Origin: Gordionus sp. m RMFG-2023
Lineage: Eukaryota > Nematomorpha > Gordioida > Chordodea > Parachordodidae
Reading direction: 5' to 3'
DNA: 64,000 bases
Assembly (NCBI RefSeq): GCF_954871325.1
Contig: NC_088777.1
Location: forward strand, 21,057,366 to 21,121,365
Positions within the stretch are counted from its first letter, which is position 1; each line of letters begins with the position of its first letter. Of the stretch, positions 22,607 to 33,809 are shown one piece after another. The notes beneath the pieces are model-generated. The model saw nothing but the letters and a program-made list of their open reading frames with translations. It had not been told where the DNA came from and made no database searches. The position numbers and the translations under genes are program-made.

Positions 22607-24990
22607 AATGCAGATCTTATATGATTTTTATAATAAAAAATCGAATCGAAAATGTATTGTAAAAACAATCGTATCTATACCTAAAAACATTTTTAAAAGT
22701 AATGGTATCATATTACATTTTAAGACCATCTTTAACCAACTCTGGATGCAACATATAATAAAATTAAACTTTAAATTGGAGCTATAAAAAATTGAGATAT
22801 TGCATATTAAATTAAATTATAATCTTAAAAAAAATTAAATATCATTAAGACAGACAGGGTCATCCTTATGGCTTACCTAGTTTGACATTGTCTAAGGGTA
22901 AGCCTATTCAAAAAAAAATACGAAAGGAATGGTGCATTATTCGTATTACGAATAATAAAAATTTGTTATGTTATAGGAATTAATAAATTAAAATATTATA
23001 TATTTTGGTTATTGAATATAATAGGTTTTAATTTATGTAACGCACATTCATTTAATTCTATTTATTCAAATTATATTTTCATTTTAGTTTTACCTTTTAT
23101 TTTTATATGTTAACCTTTTTAATATTATATTCTAATTTTAGTTTGTAAAAAATATATAAATAGTAGATTGAAAAAGTAAATAAACGAACATTTTTAATAT
23201 TTCTTTATTTTAATGTTCCGAGGACTTCTTCTTTCTTCAAAATTAATATTTGTAATTGATTAATAATTCGTTTCTTAATATTTAAAAAAAAAATAGGGCT
23301 GTGCTGATCCACAAATTTTTCACTGATCTGATATCGATATTTATATAGATTTTTATTTACCATCTATTTTTAAATCAATATCATAAAAATATCAATATTT
23401 TCTATTTTAAAAAAACCAACTAACTTTCACGATTAATATTTTATTTTTTTTAATTCTCCAGAAGTTAATCTCTTAAAATATTTGCAATGCTTATGGGTGA
23501 ATTTAGTGTTTCTTAAACAGTCCCATTTAGCCGATTTTTAAAAAGGGCTACAATCCGATTCTATATTGATTTTTATTTACCATCTATCTTTGTATCAATG
23601 TCATTTAATATTTTCTACTTTAAAAAAACCAACTAAATTTTACGAATGATTAAATGTATTTTATTTTGTTTATTTTTCACAAGTTAATATTCCCATTTAA
23701 AATATTTGCTGTTTATGGGTGAATGTAGTGTTGTTAAACAGCCCCATTTAGTCGATTAAAAATAAAGTTTAATCAAAATTTTAACCAAAATATTATTGTT
23801 TATGTCTCAAAATTTCGCCAATCCAAACATTTCTGATCTGCAAACAAAATCAATAAGCTTGAGTAATTTACATTTGGTCAAAATCTTGAGTTAAACGTTA
23901 GGTGAGATAGGCAGTGAGCATAAAAAAATGATTATAATAATTACGATTTGATTCAGAAAAAGAGATAATTAAAAATAATTAATTAGATTACTATATGATG
24001 TAATACAAACCTGCTTTTATCAATAACTTATAGCAAAAAAAATTGTAATAATGTTTTTTATTTCTTTTTATAATTTAACAAACTCTCAGACCTTAATATA
24101 TAAATATAAAAAATGTGTGGCCAAAGATATGATATTAAAGATAAATATTCATGTCAAACTTTGATATATATGTTTGCAGGTTCTATTTTTGCTCTCTGAA
24201 AGTGAGAAAATATATCTATTTTTGTGACACCTCTCATCAACCCATTAAATAATAATTACAATCCATTAGATATAGTGGAAAAAAAAGGAAATCCCTAAAA
24301 TATACATATCTAGCCTACTACAATATATTTATACCCATTGTGGTATCAGCAAACTGCTCATTTGGGAGTTTCCCTAATCAAACTAAATAGTCAAAAGAGA
24401 CATAAAACAATAATCTCGAGGGTCCCTTAGAAACAAAAAATCAGCTTTGAAATATTATGTTACAAATTTAAATAATTTTTTTAAGATTCATTGCAATCAC
24501 TGGAGGAAAATGACTATTTATAACCACATCATTTTTCTTTTTTTAAAAAAATTATTTTTATATGGATTTAAAAATTTTTTCTAAATATGTTATAATATAT
24601 ATAGTTTACATGTTCTAATTAATATTGATTAATAAAAAAGAATTGAACTATGAATGCCAAAACAGATGGAAAAAATTACAAGGATGACCAGGTGGAATAT
24701 AGGCAGACCTCGAGCTCTAAAAGTATCCTTATAACTCATAAAATACTAAATAAAATCAAAATTAATATTGCACACATATACTTTACCTAAAAATGTTAAA
24801 CTACTAAAAGATTCAGGCAAAAATATCAAAAGAATTTTAAGTGATAACATTTTTAAAATGACTGGGGCCTGCATAGTCTTACCCATGTAACAAGGATTAA
24901 TAATTTTTACATATTATAATTTTTCAAACAGAATTTAAGTTTTATAAAAAAAATTGGCATTATGCAAGCCATTAAAAAAAAATCTTAAAT
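22607..24990. other. AT-rich stretch with terminal fragments of known repeats
   Basis: AGGGCTGTGCTGATCC at 23,295 is a solo end of the hAT family at 19,500. Two related blocks at about 23,340-23,530 and 23,570-23,765 share TTTTTATTTACCATCTAT...TTTTAAAAAAACCAACTAA and a TAGTGTTGTTAAACAG-type motif, i.e. a tandem duplication of a repeat end. No host exon was recognised, although the stretch could be intron if the PHD exons belong to the MYST gene. Confidence 0.45.
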
Positions 24991-25029
24991 GTATCTTAAA
25001 AATTTATTGAGATACATTTAAAAAGTATC

Positions 25030-25330
25030 ATTTGATAACTTTGGTTTCTGGAATATTTTAAAGATATGGCAATTATCTTGATGTTTTTGAAATTTCTGAA
25101 GAACTTAAAATGTGCTACAGGCTGTTGAAACAAACAATGAACCACAAGGTGTACATTAATCTATTTACAATATAAAATTTATCCAAACAATACCAGTAAC
25201 CATTGCAAGTATTGAAAGAAGTTTTTCAAAATAAACATTAAGACATTTGAGATCAAATACAATCAAAGGATCAAATAGAATTTTGATGTTATCTATCAAA
25301 TCCAAAATGGCACATACCTTAGATTTATAG
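25030..25330 (+). pseudogene. hAT transposase C-terminal remnant (ZMYM/P52rIPK type)
   Basis: A plus-strand frame reads IQTIPVTIASIERSFSK, a stop, then TLRHLRSNTIKGSNRILMLS. This matches the hAT dimerisation motif of P52rIPK-like transposases (LPVTxASAERSFSxLKxIKxxLRSTMxxERLxxLxxLSI). Only this end of the element is recognisable. Confidence 0.6.
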
Positions 25331-25724
25331 GAAATTGTACAAGATATAGAAATTTTTAATTGTTGTTATTATAGATTGAATTTTAATAAATATAAATATT
25401 TTTTGGTTTTATAAGATGTAAAGGATTGCTCATATTATTGTTATTTTCACAATTTACAATTGCTCACAAGTTTGTTAATATGTCTATTGATTTCCAAGAG
25501 GTAACACAAAGAATAAAGTTCATTTTATATAAACTTAAAGACAGTAATTGTTAGACATCATTAATCCCAACTTAAAATACCATAAATTTTGATAGTCTGA
25601 TTAAGTTTCAGTGAAATTATACTATCATTTATTTTTTTATTAAACAACATTCAAGTTTGTGTAAATTATTTATTTTAATTTAGGCAATTTTTGTATAAAT
25701 ATATTAGCTTTAGTTAAAATGATT

Positions 25725-25934
25725 TTACTCTATAATTTCTCTATTCATTGGAGCTTGAACACATAATTTATTGAGTTTTATATTCTGATTATGCAATAAA
25801 ACAGGTGAGAGTTGAATTTTAAGATTTTTGCAAAGCATACAAGTCCAATAACGTTTGCTCCATTTTATAGGTGGATCATAACATTTTTCGTGAAATGCTC
25901 TATCACATTTATCACATAATATCAAAGCTCCAGC
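25725..25934 (-). CDS. Double PHD finger protein, second exon (PHD2)
   Basis: On the minus strand the exon begins GCTGGAGCTTTG after an intron ending ATTAG. It encodes the second PHD finger: ILCDKCDRAFHEKCYDPP then WTCMLCK. It joins in phase 0 to the exon at 25,989, giving CSICYKEKSSK-AGALILCDKC, the normal spacing within a tandem PHD module. CDxCDRxFHxxCxDPP is closest to KAT6A/B (MOZ/MORF); d4/DPF proteins usually have CDRGYHMYC. After the finger the frame runs 33 residues to TAA at 25,725. DPF proteins also end soon after PHD2, so this could be the true C-terminus. If it is instead the N-terminal part of a KAT6-like enzyme, a donor must lie before the stop, and only a weak GTTTTA after CCT is available. 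Confidence 0.8.
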   Translation of the reverse strand, partial: AGALILCDKCDRAFHEKCYDPPIKWSKRYWTCMLCKNLKIQLSPVLLHNQNIKLNKLCVQAPMNREIIE

Positions 25935-25988
25935 CTAATATTTGATATTTTAAAGATGATTTTGTGGTTATATTATTTTTATTTATAC
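25935..25988 (-). other. 54-nt intron between PHD finger exons
   Basis: GTATAA at the 5' end and ATTAG at the 3' end, in phase 0. Its removal gives exact tandem-PHD spacing. It is one of three minimal introns (39, 51 and 54 nt) supported in this window. Confidence 0.8.
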
Positions 25989-26359
25989 CTTGGAGCTTTT
26001 TTCTTTGTAGCATATAGAACATATCTTACATTTATGACAATACCAAGAATATTGTTTAGCATTTTCATATTCTATTTCATTAAATTTTAAACATATAACA
26101 TGATAATACAAGAAGCAGTGAGCACACCTAAGATAAACATCTTTTTTTAAATTCAATGCTAAATAACATATATCGCAAGATGTGTTATCTTTTCCATCTT
26201 GTTTCCTATTCCCTTCTTCAAATTTTTGATGTGATCTTAAAATTTTGAGCATAGAACGTTTTTCTAAATTTAAACAATCAATGAGAATTTTGCGAAATAT
26301 ATTTGATATATCACATGACCTATCAGATTTGACGGGTAAATGTTTAATTTGACCATAAA
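25989..26359 (-). CDS. Double PHD finger protein, first exon (PHD1)
   Basis: Minus-strand exon with a PHD finger: CDICYLALN...VYLRCAHC...YYHVICLKF...YSWYCHKC, then KICSIC, which starts the second finger. In DPF1-3, PHF10 and KAT6A/B the two fingers are fused in the same way. The tandem module reads acylated H3K14 and the unmodified H3 N-terminus. SYxWYCxxCKxCSxC matches the family. The frame stays open upstream past the ATG at 26,252 (VYGQIKHLPVKSDRSCDI...) to an in-frame stop next to a TGAG acceptor-like site at about 26,360, so the exon probably starts there and the ATG is internal. No earlier exon was recognised. Confidence 0.78.
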
Positions 26360-26364
26360 CTCAA

Positions 26365-26709
26365 ATGATCTCTGTTAGATAGATGCGTTGGCGTAGGCAA
26401 GGAAGAGGACATCTACTCAAAGATTTTAATTCTTTTATTTATATTGATAAACACCCCCCTCCAATTTTTAATTTTCTATTTCAATAGGTCATCTCCTATC
26501 CTATAATTTGACCACTTGAAAATAATCGTTTAAATATACGAGAATAATACTATATAAATGAATTTTAATTTTTAATATTTTCTTATAAAAGATTTGATTT
26601 AAAAACGGATTTAATTTGTATGCTTTTATATTTGAAATAGCACAATATGTAAAAACTATATTAAAATAACATGTAAAAAAATTAAGTAAAATTTTTAAAA
26701 AGTATAAAA
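26365..26709. other. AT-rich stretch upstream of the PHD exon
   Basis: No recognised gene. Any 5' exons of the PHD gene must lie here or further right, but none is visible. Confidence 0.4.
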
Positions 26710-27096
26710 ACAAGAACTAAGAAAAACAAGAACTAAGAAAAACAAGAACTAAGAAAAACAAGAACTAAGAAAAACAAGAACTAAGAAAAACAAGAACTAA
26801 GAAAAACAAGAACTAAGAAAAACAAGAACTAAGAAAAACAAGAACTAAGAAAAACAAGAACTAAGAAAAACAAGAACTAAGAAAAACAAGAACTAAGAAA
26901 AACAAGAACTAAGAAAAACAAGAACTAAGAAAAACAAGAACTAAGAAAAACAAGAACTAAGAAAAACAAGAACTAAGAAAAACAAGAACTAAGAAAAACA
27001 AGAACTAAGAAAAACAAGAACTAAGAAAAACAAGAACTAAGAAAAACAAGAACTAAGAAAAACAAGAACTAAGAAAAACAAGAACTAAGAAAAACA
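26710..27096. repeat. 16-bp tandem array, about 24 near-identical copies
   Basis: Unit ACAAGAACTAAGAAAA repeats with no visible variant across about 387 bp. It is purine-rich on the plus strand. The homogeneity implies recent expansion or gene conversion. It is followed by AAAGTGGAGGGGGGGGGGG at about 27,108-27,126. Confidence 0.97.
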
Positions 27097-27269
27097 TATA
27101 AGAGGATAAAGTGGAGGGGGGGGGGGCATAAAAGACTTTCATTTAGATCCAAGGATAGTTGCCTCGTAACACGGCGATTTGAGCAGAGTTGTACAAAAGA
27201 TCTTCTTTGAAGATTTTTGAGCGAGATCTAGCTCAAAAATTTGAGCAAGATCTTTGAAGATCGTAAAAT

Positions 27270-27557
27270 TTGAAGATCTTTTATTTTTTAAAAATTTTGT
27301 GTAACGATCTTCAAAGATCTTCATGATATTTATTTTTTTACCCCTTTATTAAAAGCCCAGATGTTTTTCAATTTTTATCAAGGCAGGAGGAGAGGTATAA
27401 AACATAAAAGAAATATTATATTAATAAAATTGAAAAACATCTGGGCTTTTAATAAAGGGGTAAAAAGAATAAATATCATGAAGATCTTTGAAGATCGTTG
27501 ATCGCAGCGATCTTCAAAAATCTACACAAAATTTTTAAAAAATAAAAGATCTTCAAA
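27270..27557. mobile_element. Foldback/hairpin element with about 100-bp arms
   Basis: Two nearly perfect inverted arms share AAGATCTTTTATTTTTTAAA, CTTCAAAGATCTTCATGATA and CCCCTTTATTAAAAGCCCAG. They surround a spacer of about 45 bp (27,376-27,420). The outer parts consist of repeated GATCTT/AAGATC units, which also extend left to about 27,200. The right arm carries a GCTGCGATC insertion. The transcript would form a long hairpin. No coding content. Confidence 0.8.
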
Positions 27558-28009
27558 TTAACGTTTTAAGAGGATTCATGATCACCACTAATTTGATGAT
27601 TTACCTTAAATTTTATAATAAAAATAGCCAAGAGGTACTAGGGAACTATCGGTAGAAATAACTATTGGAATAAAGTCCAAATCAGAAAGTCGTGGTACTT
27701 TCTAATTTTTGACCTTTTCGCTTGTAAGCCTATCTGGTCTTTCCCAAACAGGGATATGTGGACTGGTTACAAAAGGTAGAGTAGCTGGTCATCCCTGATT
27801 CGTTTTTGGTCAAGTGTTTATAGTTCTATGGCGACTAATTAGTCCTTTGGAATATAAACAGGTTAGACCATCTAGGCCCTTAGGATCGGAGTCTTTCTCA
27901 CACGCTTTTGTAGGGTAGATTTAAGCAGGGATGTGAACCTTTAGCAACTAAATTAGTCTATTAGTCGACTAAAACGACTAATTTAGTCGACTAAAAGGAT
28001 TAATTAAGT
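27558..28009. other. Unassigned stretch with less AT bias
   Basis: About 27,640-27,930 is less AT-rich than its surroundings but shows no open frame I recognise. At 27,950-28,000 a short palindromic cluster of TTAGTCGACTAAAA motifs precedes the satellite array. It could be the remains of an older repeat. Confidence 0.35.
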
Positions 28010-29125
28010 TTGAATTTTTTCAAAGCAAAAAATATTTATTGTAAACATGTTAAGTTAAAATTTCAGTGAAGATGTACCATAGAAAAGTGACAATTGTCAT
28101 AAACGTTATTTGTGAACTTTTTGGAACTTTTTCAAAGAAAATAGGTAAAAATGTATATTGTAAACATGTTATATTAAAATTTCAGTAAAGATGTACTATA
28201 GAAAAGTAACAATTGTCATAATCATTATTTTTGAACTTTTTTGAATTTTTTCAAGCAAATAGGTAAAAATATATATTGTAAACATGTTAAGTTAAATTTT
28301 CAGTGAAGATGTATCATAGAAAAGGGACAATTGTCATACTCGTTATTTGTGAACTTTTTTGAATTTTTTCAAAGAAAATAGGTAAAAATATATATTGTAA
28401 ACATGTTATATTAAAATTTTAGTGAAGATGCACCATAGAAAAATGACAATTGTCATAATTATTATTTGTGAATTTTTTTGAATTTTTTCAAAGCAAATAG
28501 GTAAAAATAATTGTAAACATGTTAATTTAAAATTTCAGTGAAGATGTACCATAGAAAAGTGACAATTGTCATAATATATATTTTTAAATTTTTTTGAATT
28601 TTTATAAGCAAACTGGTAAATATATATATTGTAAACATGTTATATTAAAATTTCAGTGAAGATACCAAATAAAAGTGGCAATTGTCATAATCTTTATTTT
28701 TTGAATTTTTTTAAAGCAAACTGGTAAAAATATTTATTGTAAACATGATAAGTTAAAATTTCATTGAGGATATACCATAGAAAAGTGACAATTGTCATAA
28801 TATTTATTTTAAACTTTTTTGGATTTTTTTAAAGCAAACTGGTAAATATATATATTGTAAACATGTTAATCAGTGAAGATACCACAGAAAAGTGACAATT
28901 GTTATATTCTTAATTTTTGAACTTTTAATTTTTTTAAAGCAAACTGTTAAATATATGATATTGTAAACGAGAATTGTCATAATCGTTATTTTTGAACTTT
29001 TTTGAATTTTTTCAAAGCAAATAGCTAAAAATATTTATTGCAAACCTGTTAAGTTAAAATTTCAGTGAGGATTTACCATAGAAAACGATAATTGTCATAA
29101 TCGTTATTTAAAATATTTCTCGATT
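28010..29125. repeat. Satellite of about 118-bp units, about 10 copies, with conserved palindrome
   Basis: TTGTAAACATGTTA recurs at about 28,036, 28,157, 28,276, 28,396, 28,512, 28,630, 28,738 and 28,856, with further diverged copies to 29,100. Each unit also holds CAGTGAAGATGTACCATAGAAAAGTG in variant forms and the palindrome TGACAATTGTCA, then TTTGAATTTTTTCAAAG. Units vary by substitutions and small deletions, so the array is older than the 16-bp array. Confidence 0.9.
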
Positions 29126-29274
29126 TTTTTTGCTCAAACGATCTGGTTTTTAGCCCACCCCCTTCTATCTAATTGGGCGGGCTGGCTAAATAATTTTAAA
29201 AAGTGCTAAAAAATTTTAACAATGGACAAACTTTTATTTGTTATTTAAAATTTATTAGATTTTTTTTTTCTCTT

Positions 29275-29787
29275 TTAGCTTTCACCTTTTCTGGTGGTAA
29301 GCTCCTTCAATATCTCTCTCCACTTTATGTTATTCATTCTATCTTGTTTATCTAATTTATAATTCTTCATATTGGCTCTAACTTTATCGTCCCATTGAAG
29401 TTTTGGCCTTCCTCTTTTACCTTTACCCATCACTTCCAAACTCTCTACCTTATTTCCTATGTAGTTCATAGGCCTTCTCTTTGTATGTCTATACCACCTA
29501 AGTCTGTTTACAATTATCTTAGTCTTAATGGGCACTACCTTTAAACTTCCTAGTATTCTTGTACTTTGCACCTTATCCTTTTTTGTTACCCCAGTAATCA
29601 TCCTCAGCATTCTCATCTCCATAGTTTGACTTCTCTCATCTGATTCTTTGGTTGGCCATGTTTCCGAACCATATAGAATAGTTGGTTGTACTATGGAACT
29701 GTAAATTTTTCCCTTCAATTTGTGTGGGATTCTTTTGTCAAAGAGCACTCCAGATAAAGATCTCCACTTTAACCACACTTGATTCAT
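29275..29787 (-). pseudogene. LINE C-terminal domain fragment
   Basis: A 170-codon open piece on the minus strand begins in the RT thumb region (QVWLKWRSLSGVLFDKRIPH). It continues through ILYGSETWP, EMRMLRMITGVTKKD and NRLRWYRHTKRRP to RGRPKLQWDDKV and ends at TAA. This C-terminal region is characteristic of RTE-like LINEs. It is followed directly by the A-rich 3' tail. Confidence 0.85.
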
Positions 29788-29989
29788 TTTACTTTTTATC
29801 TCCTTCTCTATTGTGCCGTTTGTTTGTATAGTGGAGCCTAATTATTTGCAGCTTTCAATTGCCGATATCTGCAATTCATTTATTTCAATGCTCTCTATTT
29901 CATCTCCTCCTATCACCATATACTCCGTCTTTTCTCTAATTACTTTTAGTCCTTGCTTTTATAGGATATTTATCCAGCTCACTAGTCTT

Positions 29990-30353
29990 TCTTTCATTTC
30001 ATCCTTGGATTCGGCAAGCATCACAATATCATCTGCAAATATCATATTCCACGGGATTGTTTGAGGTATAGTTCTAATACATCTATTACTGTAATGAAGA
30101 GAATTGGGCTGAGAGCCGACCCTTGATGAACTCCTTCGGCTATTGTGAAGCCTGCTGAAGTACCTGTTGTGCTACGGACCATTGTTGTATGGCCCATATA
30201 CATATCCTGTATTATTCTTATATATTTTTCGGGAACCTTTTCGTGGCTTATCGCCCACCAGATAAGTTTTCTTGGGATTCTATCGAAGGCCTTTTCTAGA
30301 TCGAGAAAGACCATGTATAGCTTTTTGTTCTTGTCCCTGTATTTTTCACTCAT
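29990..30353 (-). pseudogene. LINE reverse transcriptase core fragment
   Basis: Minus strand: FLDLEKAFDRIPR is RT motif A and GVHQGSALSPILF is motif B. The catalytic FADDIVMLAES is at about 30,000-30,040, in another frame after a frameshift. The residues needed for polymerase activity are present, but the reading frame is not continuous. Confidence 0.85.
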
Positions 30354-30593
30354 TTCCCTAATTGCGTGGATAGCATCAGTTGTTTATCTTCCAGGCATAA
30401 AGCCAAATGAGTCTCTCCTATTTGGATTTATCTCTTAACCTTTTTTCTATTATTTTTTCGTAGAGTTTAAGACAGTGTAACATTCGTTTTATGCCCCTGT
30501 AATTTTGACAATTGTGTTGTGTGGATCCCCTTTATTATTGAAGATAGGAACTAGATAGCTCTGCCTCCATTTTTGAGGGATCTCTTCATTTCT

Positions 30594-31710
30594 CTATATT
30601 TTATTGTACAGATTTGTGAGGAGATGTATTCCATCATCTCCTAGTGCTTTAAGACTTTCTATTGGAATATCATCTGGACCCCTAGCTTTGTTGTTTTCCA
30701 TATGCTTAAGGCATGTGATTATTTCTTGTTCTGTTATTGGTTGTACAAGGTTTTGACATTGGGAGTGTTCATCTAGATGTAGTATGTGGGGATTAAAGTT
30801 GAGAAGCTCCAGAAAATATTCTTTCCATCTATTCATTATTTCTTTTTCCTTTATTATCAATTTCCCATCTTTATTTATGATTACTATCGGAGCTACGTTT
30901 ATATCCCTAGAGTTCTTTTCTCGCTGTTTGGCTAATCTGTATATTTTATTTTGCCCTTCTTTGGTATGTAGATCTTCGTACATGTCATCGTATGCCATAG
31001 ATTTGGCTCTAGTAACCGCCTTTGTAGCTAATCTCTTGGATTTTTTGTATCTTGTCTTGTCATCATATAGGGCTTTTTTCTCCTTTATAGTGGTTTGTAC
31101 CTTTTCATTCCACCACCATACTTCTTTGTATGATTTGTTGCCTCCCCTTGTCAAGCCTAGTGTTGATTTGGCAGTGTCTATTAATCTGGATGAAAGGTCC
31201 GTCCACATTTTTTTACTAACTTGTGAGAAATCTATTCTTTCAATGTTATGATGCCTTTTGTAGCTATCTCTTGCTTTTCCCACATGCGCATTTAAGTCAC
31301 CACCTATTATGACTAGGTCACCCTTAGGGATTTCCATTACAGCTTCATCAAGAATAGCTCTAAAGTCATCTTTCTCTTCTTCCTTGCAACAAAGGCATAT
31401 ACTGAAAGAATGTGTAGTATTGATTGACCAATGCAGAGTTTTATCTTCATTAGTTTATCAGAGATCCTGTTGACTTCTACAAATGAGGAGGTTAGATCTT
31501 GACTGAGGATGATGCCTACACCGTTTCTATTGCTAACAATTTCATTATAGTACAATTTATACCCATCTCCAATCATTAAAGTCTTCTGACCTTTCCATTT
31601 CTTGTATGCACGCTATATCAACTTTTCTTGTTTAACATTGATGCCAATTCTATCGTCTTACCTTTAAGTGTCCTAATATTCAAACTTGCTAATCTTGTCT
31701 TCTTTTCTTA
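30594..31710 (-). pseudogene. LINE endonuclease and linker fragments
   Basis: Minus strand: the APE-type endonuclease begins near 31,700. RNGVGIILSQDL and VSVYAFV-like residues lie at 31,337-31,576. GDLNAHVGKARDSY (the GDxN active-site motif) lies near 31,310. Then comes the linker with EVWWWNEKVQ and the pre-RT segment IESLKALGDDGIHLLTNLYN, which ends where the frame breaks at 30,594. Confidence 0.8.
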
Positions 31711-31789
31711 TTAGACAAACATTAAAAAATATATGCTTTATAAAAAAAATTTTAAATACCACAATACCGATAACTGTTTCGTCGAAAAA

Positions 31790-32400
31790 ATTAATGAGAT
31801 AAAATAAAAAAAACTTATTGGATTTGATTTGCAATTATAGGGTCGAAGTATTTCGTCATATAATTGATCAAGTTATAAACATCAGAACGGTTTTCTGCGA
31901 AAAGAGAGCTTACTTTTAATATGCAATATTTATATCCTAAGCATTTTAATGAAAATAATAGTAAAGGTATTCCTGAAAAGGCCTTCGAAAAACTAACACA
32001 ACTGGCAAATATATTGAGTGTTAAATTACATAACGAATTGTGTTCATTTGCCTGTGAATTCAAAGATTTTATAACAGAATTAAATGAAATGGACGATGAT
32101 ATCGTATGTGCAGGTGAGGAGTCTAATGAAAAAGTACAATAAGTTAATAACTCAGAATGTGATAATAAATGTAACAATTGTTTAATATGCGTGTATTTCA
32201 TTCTTAAGATACAATATGTACACAAGTGCATACACAAATTTATTTTTGACATATGAATACATTTTAACTTTGTCATTTACACAAGTTAATTGTGAGAGAA
32301 CATTTAGTAAATTAAAAATTATAAAAAATAAGATGAGAACTAATATAGACGAAGAAAAATTAGGATCGTTTTTAATGTTAGTTGAATGATAACTTTTATT
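31790..32400 (+). pseudogene. hAT remnant (ZMYM/P52rIPK type)
   Basis: Plus strand: MQYLYPKHFNENNSKGIPEK (31,921 onward) followed by a helical segment, then from about 32,265 LSFTQVNCERTFSKLKIIKN and MRTNIDEEKLGSFLMLVE. The second block is the hAT dimerisation domain of P52rIPK/ZMYM-like transposases. The pieces are in different frames. The N-terminal half was not found, perhaps lost where the LINE inserted to the left. Confidence 0.65.
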
Positions 32401-33180
32401 GGAGATTGAACTAGAAGATATTCTTGTTTATTTGCGCAAAGGTTCAAAGTTAATAAGATTTATCAACGTAAAAATTATATATTATCTTAATTTCTTTTAT
32501 TTAAAAATCATGTAATTCAAATAAAAAAAACATTTAAAAAATAAATAATATTGTTAATGGTGAAAAAAACAACATGCGTTATTTATAAAATGCATTTTAT
32601 TTTAAAAATTTTTTTAAAATGGTATTTTAAAAAAATAGGAACGCTTTTGAACACAAAAAATTTGGATTCATTATTATTTTTGCATGATAATAACAAATAA
32701 TATGAATAACATAAATATTTTGATCATATTTTAAATCGAATATTTTTTTATGCTTACTAAATTATGAAATTTTTAGTGAGGGTGTAGCGTTGAAACTGAA
32801 TCATTCATTTGTTATAAGATGCTTAAAAAATTTGAAGAATGGGCATATTTAAATTTTATATGGGGGGGGGGGGGGGGGGCGAGCGTGGTTTAAATTTTTT
32901 TATATGGGCGGGGCAAGACGAAAAGTCTATAAAAATTATTTAAATTTTATTTAACATTTTTTCTCCAGGATTAAATATCCCTTATAACAATAACTAAAGA
33001 TTCTGCATTCTTCTATGATAAAAAAATTCAAAGGAAGACACATTTAATTTAATTCAGTTTATTAATAAATAAACGTACACATAATATAAAGATATTTTTA
33101 TTAAAAATACGCGGTTACCATACAAAAAATATAGAAAGGAAAAAATATATAGATTTAAAAAAATGTTAAATTTTTTTTAA
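32401..33180. mobile_element. Truncated copy of the 51.8-54.7 kb hAT family plus AT-rich flank
   Basis: At about 32,640-32,920, AGGAACGCTTTTGAACACAAAAAATTTGG followed by TTCATTATTATTTTTGCAT matches the region encoding the C-terminus and the 3' flank of the 51.8 kb hAT and its derivative at 58.7 kb. It then passes a 17-base G run into GTGGTT...TATGGGCGGGG. The other end is missing. The rest of the interval is featureless. Confidence 0.5.
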
Positions 33181-33184
33181 ATAA

Positions 33185-33350
33185 AAATTAAAATAAAAGT
33201 TTTTTATAAAAAAAAAATAAAAGTTTTTTATAAAATTAAAAATAAAAGTTTTTTATAAAATTAAAAATAAAAGTTTTTTATAAAATTAAAAATAAAAGTT
33301 TTTTATAAAATTAAAAATAAAAGTTTTTTATAAAATTAAAATTAAAATTA
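33185..33350. repeat. 27-bp tandem repeat, about 6 copies
   Basis: Unit AAATAAAAGTTTTTTATAAAATTAA repeats nearly perfectly, then degrades into A/T simple sequence to about 33,500. Confidence 0.9.
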
Positions 33351-33809
33351 AAATTTTAAAATTTTTTTTTAAATTAAAATTAAAATTTTTTTTAAATAAT
33401 AATTAAAATTTTTTTTAAAATAAAAATTAATTTAAAATAATAAATATAATATTAATAATAATTATATTTATAATAATTATATTTATAATAAATTGAAATA
33501 ATAAGAACCAAAAAATCTTGCTAAATTATTGTTACAAATTTTGAATAACAATGGGATAGATAAACGGGGGAGGGATTGGACATTTATTTTCTAAAATAAT
33601 AATTTTAAACAATAAACAAAAAAATAATTGAAAAATATTTTTTGAGGGAGAATTATAATAATCGATTTTGTGAAAAAAGGTTTAGCTAAACCCTCCCCCC
33701 TTCTCCCCATTTATTCTTAAATACTTTATATATTAATAAAAAATTCAGTAAAGTTTTGTAATATTTTTCAAAGAAAATACATGTTCGCATTTTTTAAGCG
33801 TGGCGATTA

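Larger units (their letters stand above)
29230..31710 (-). mobile_element. RTE-like LINE retrotransposon, near complete in domains but broken
   Basis: Minus-strand non-LTR element in the order endonuclease, reverse transcriptase, C-terminal domain. It starts near 31,700 with the APE endonuclease lead (LASLNIRTLKGKTIELASML), so little of the N-terminus is lost. The stop codon is at 29,275, followed by an A-rich tail. The C-terminal block (ILYGSETWP, MEMRMLRMITG, KGKRGRPKLQWDD) and the WWWNEKVQ linker are typical of RTE-type LINEs often annotated as craniofacial development protein 2-like. About five frame interruptions separate the pieces. No target duplication was identified. Confidence 0.85.

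Noticed and set aside
26710-27096. Regular short repeats suggesting a CRISPR array
   Set aside because: Units are contiguous 16-mers with no unique spacers, and the DNA is eukaryotic.
30145-31251. Plus-strand ORFs of 97 and 155 codons
   Set aside because: Hydrophobic antisense shadows of the minus-strand LINE reverse transcriptase and endonuclease.
31815-32276. 153-codon minus-strand ORF
   Set aside because: It is antisense to the plus-strand hAT remnant with the ERTFSKLKIIKN dimerisation motif.
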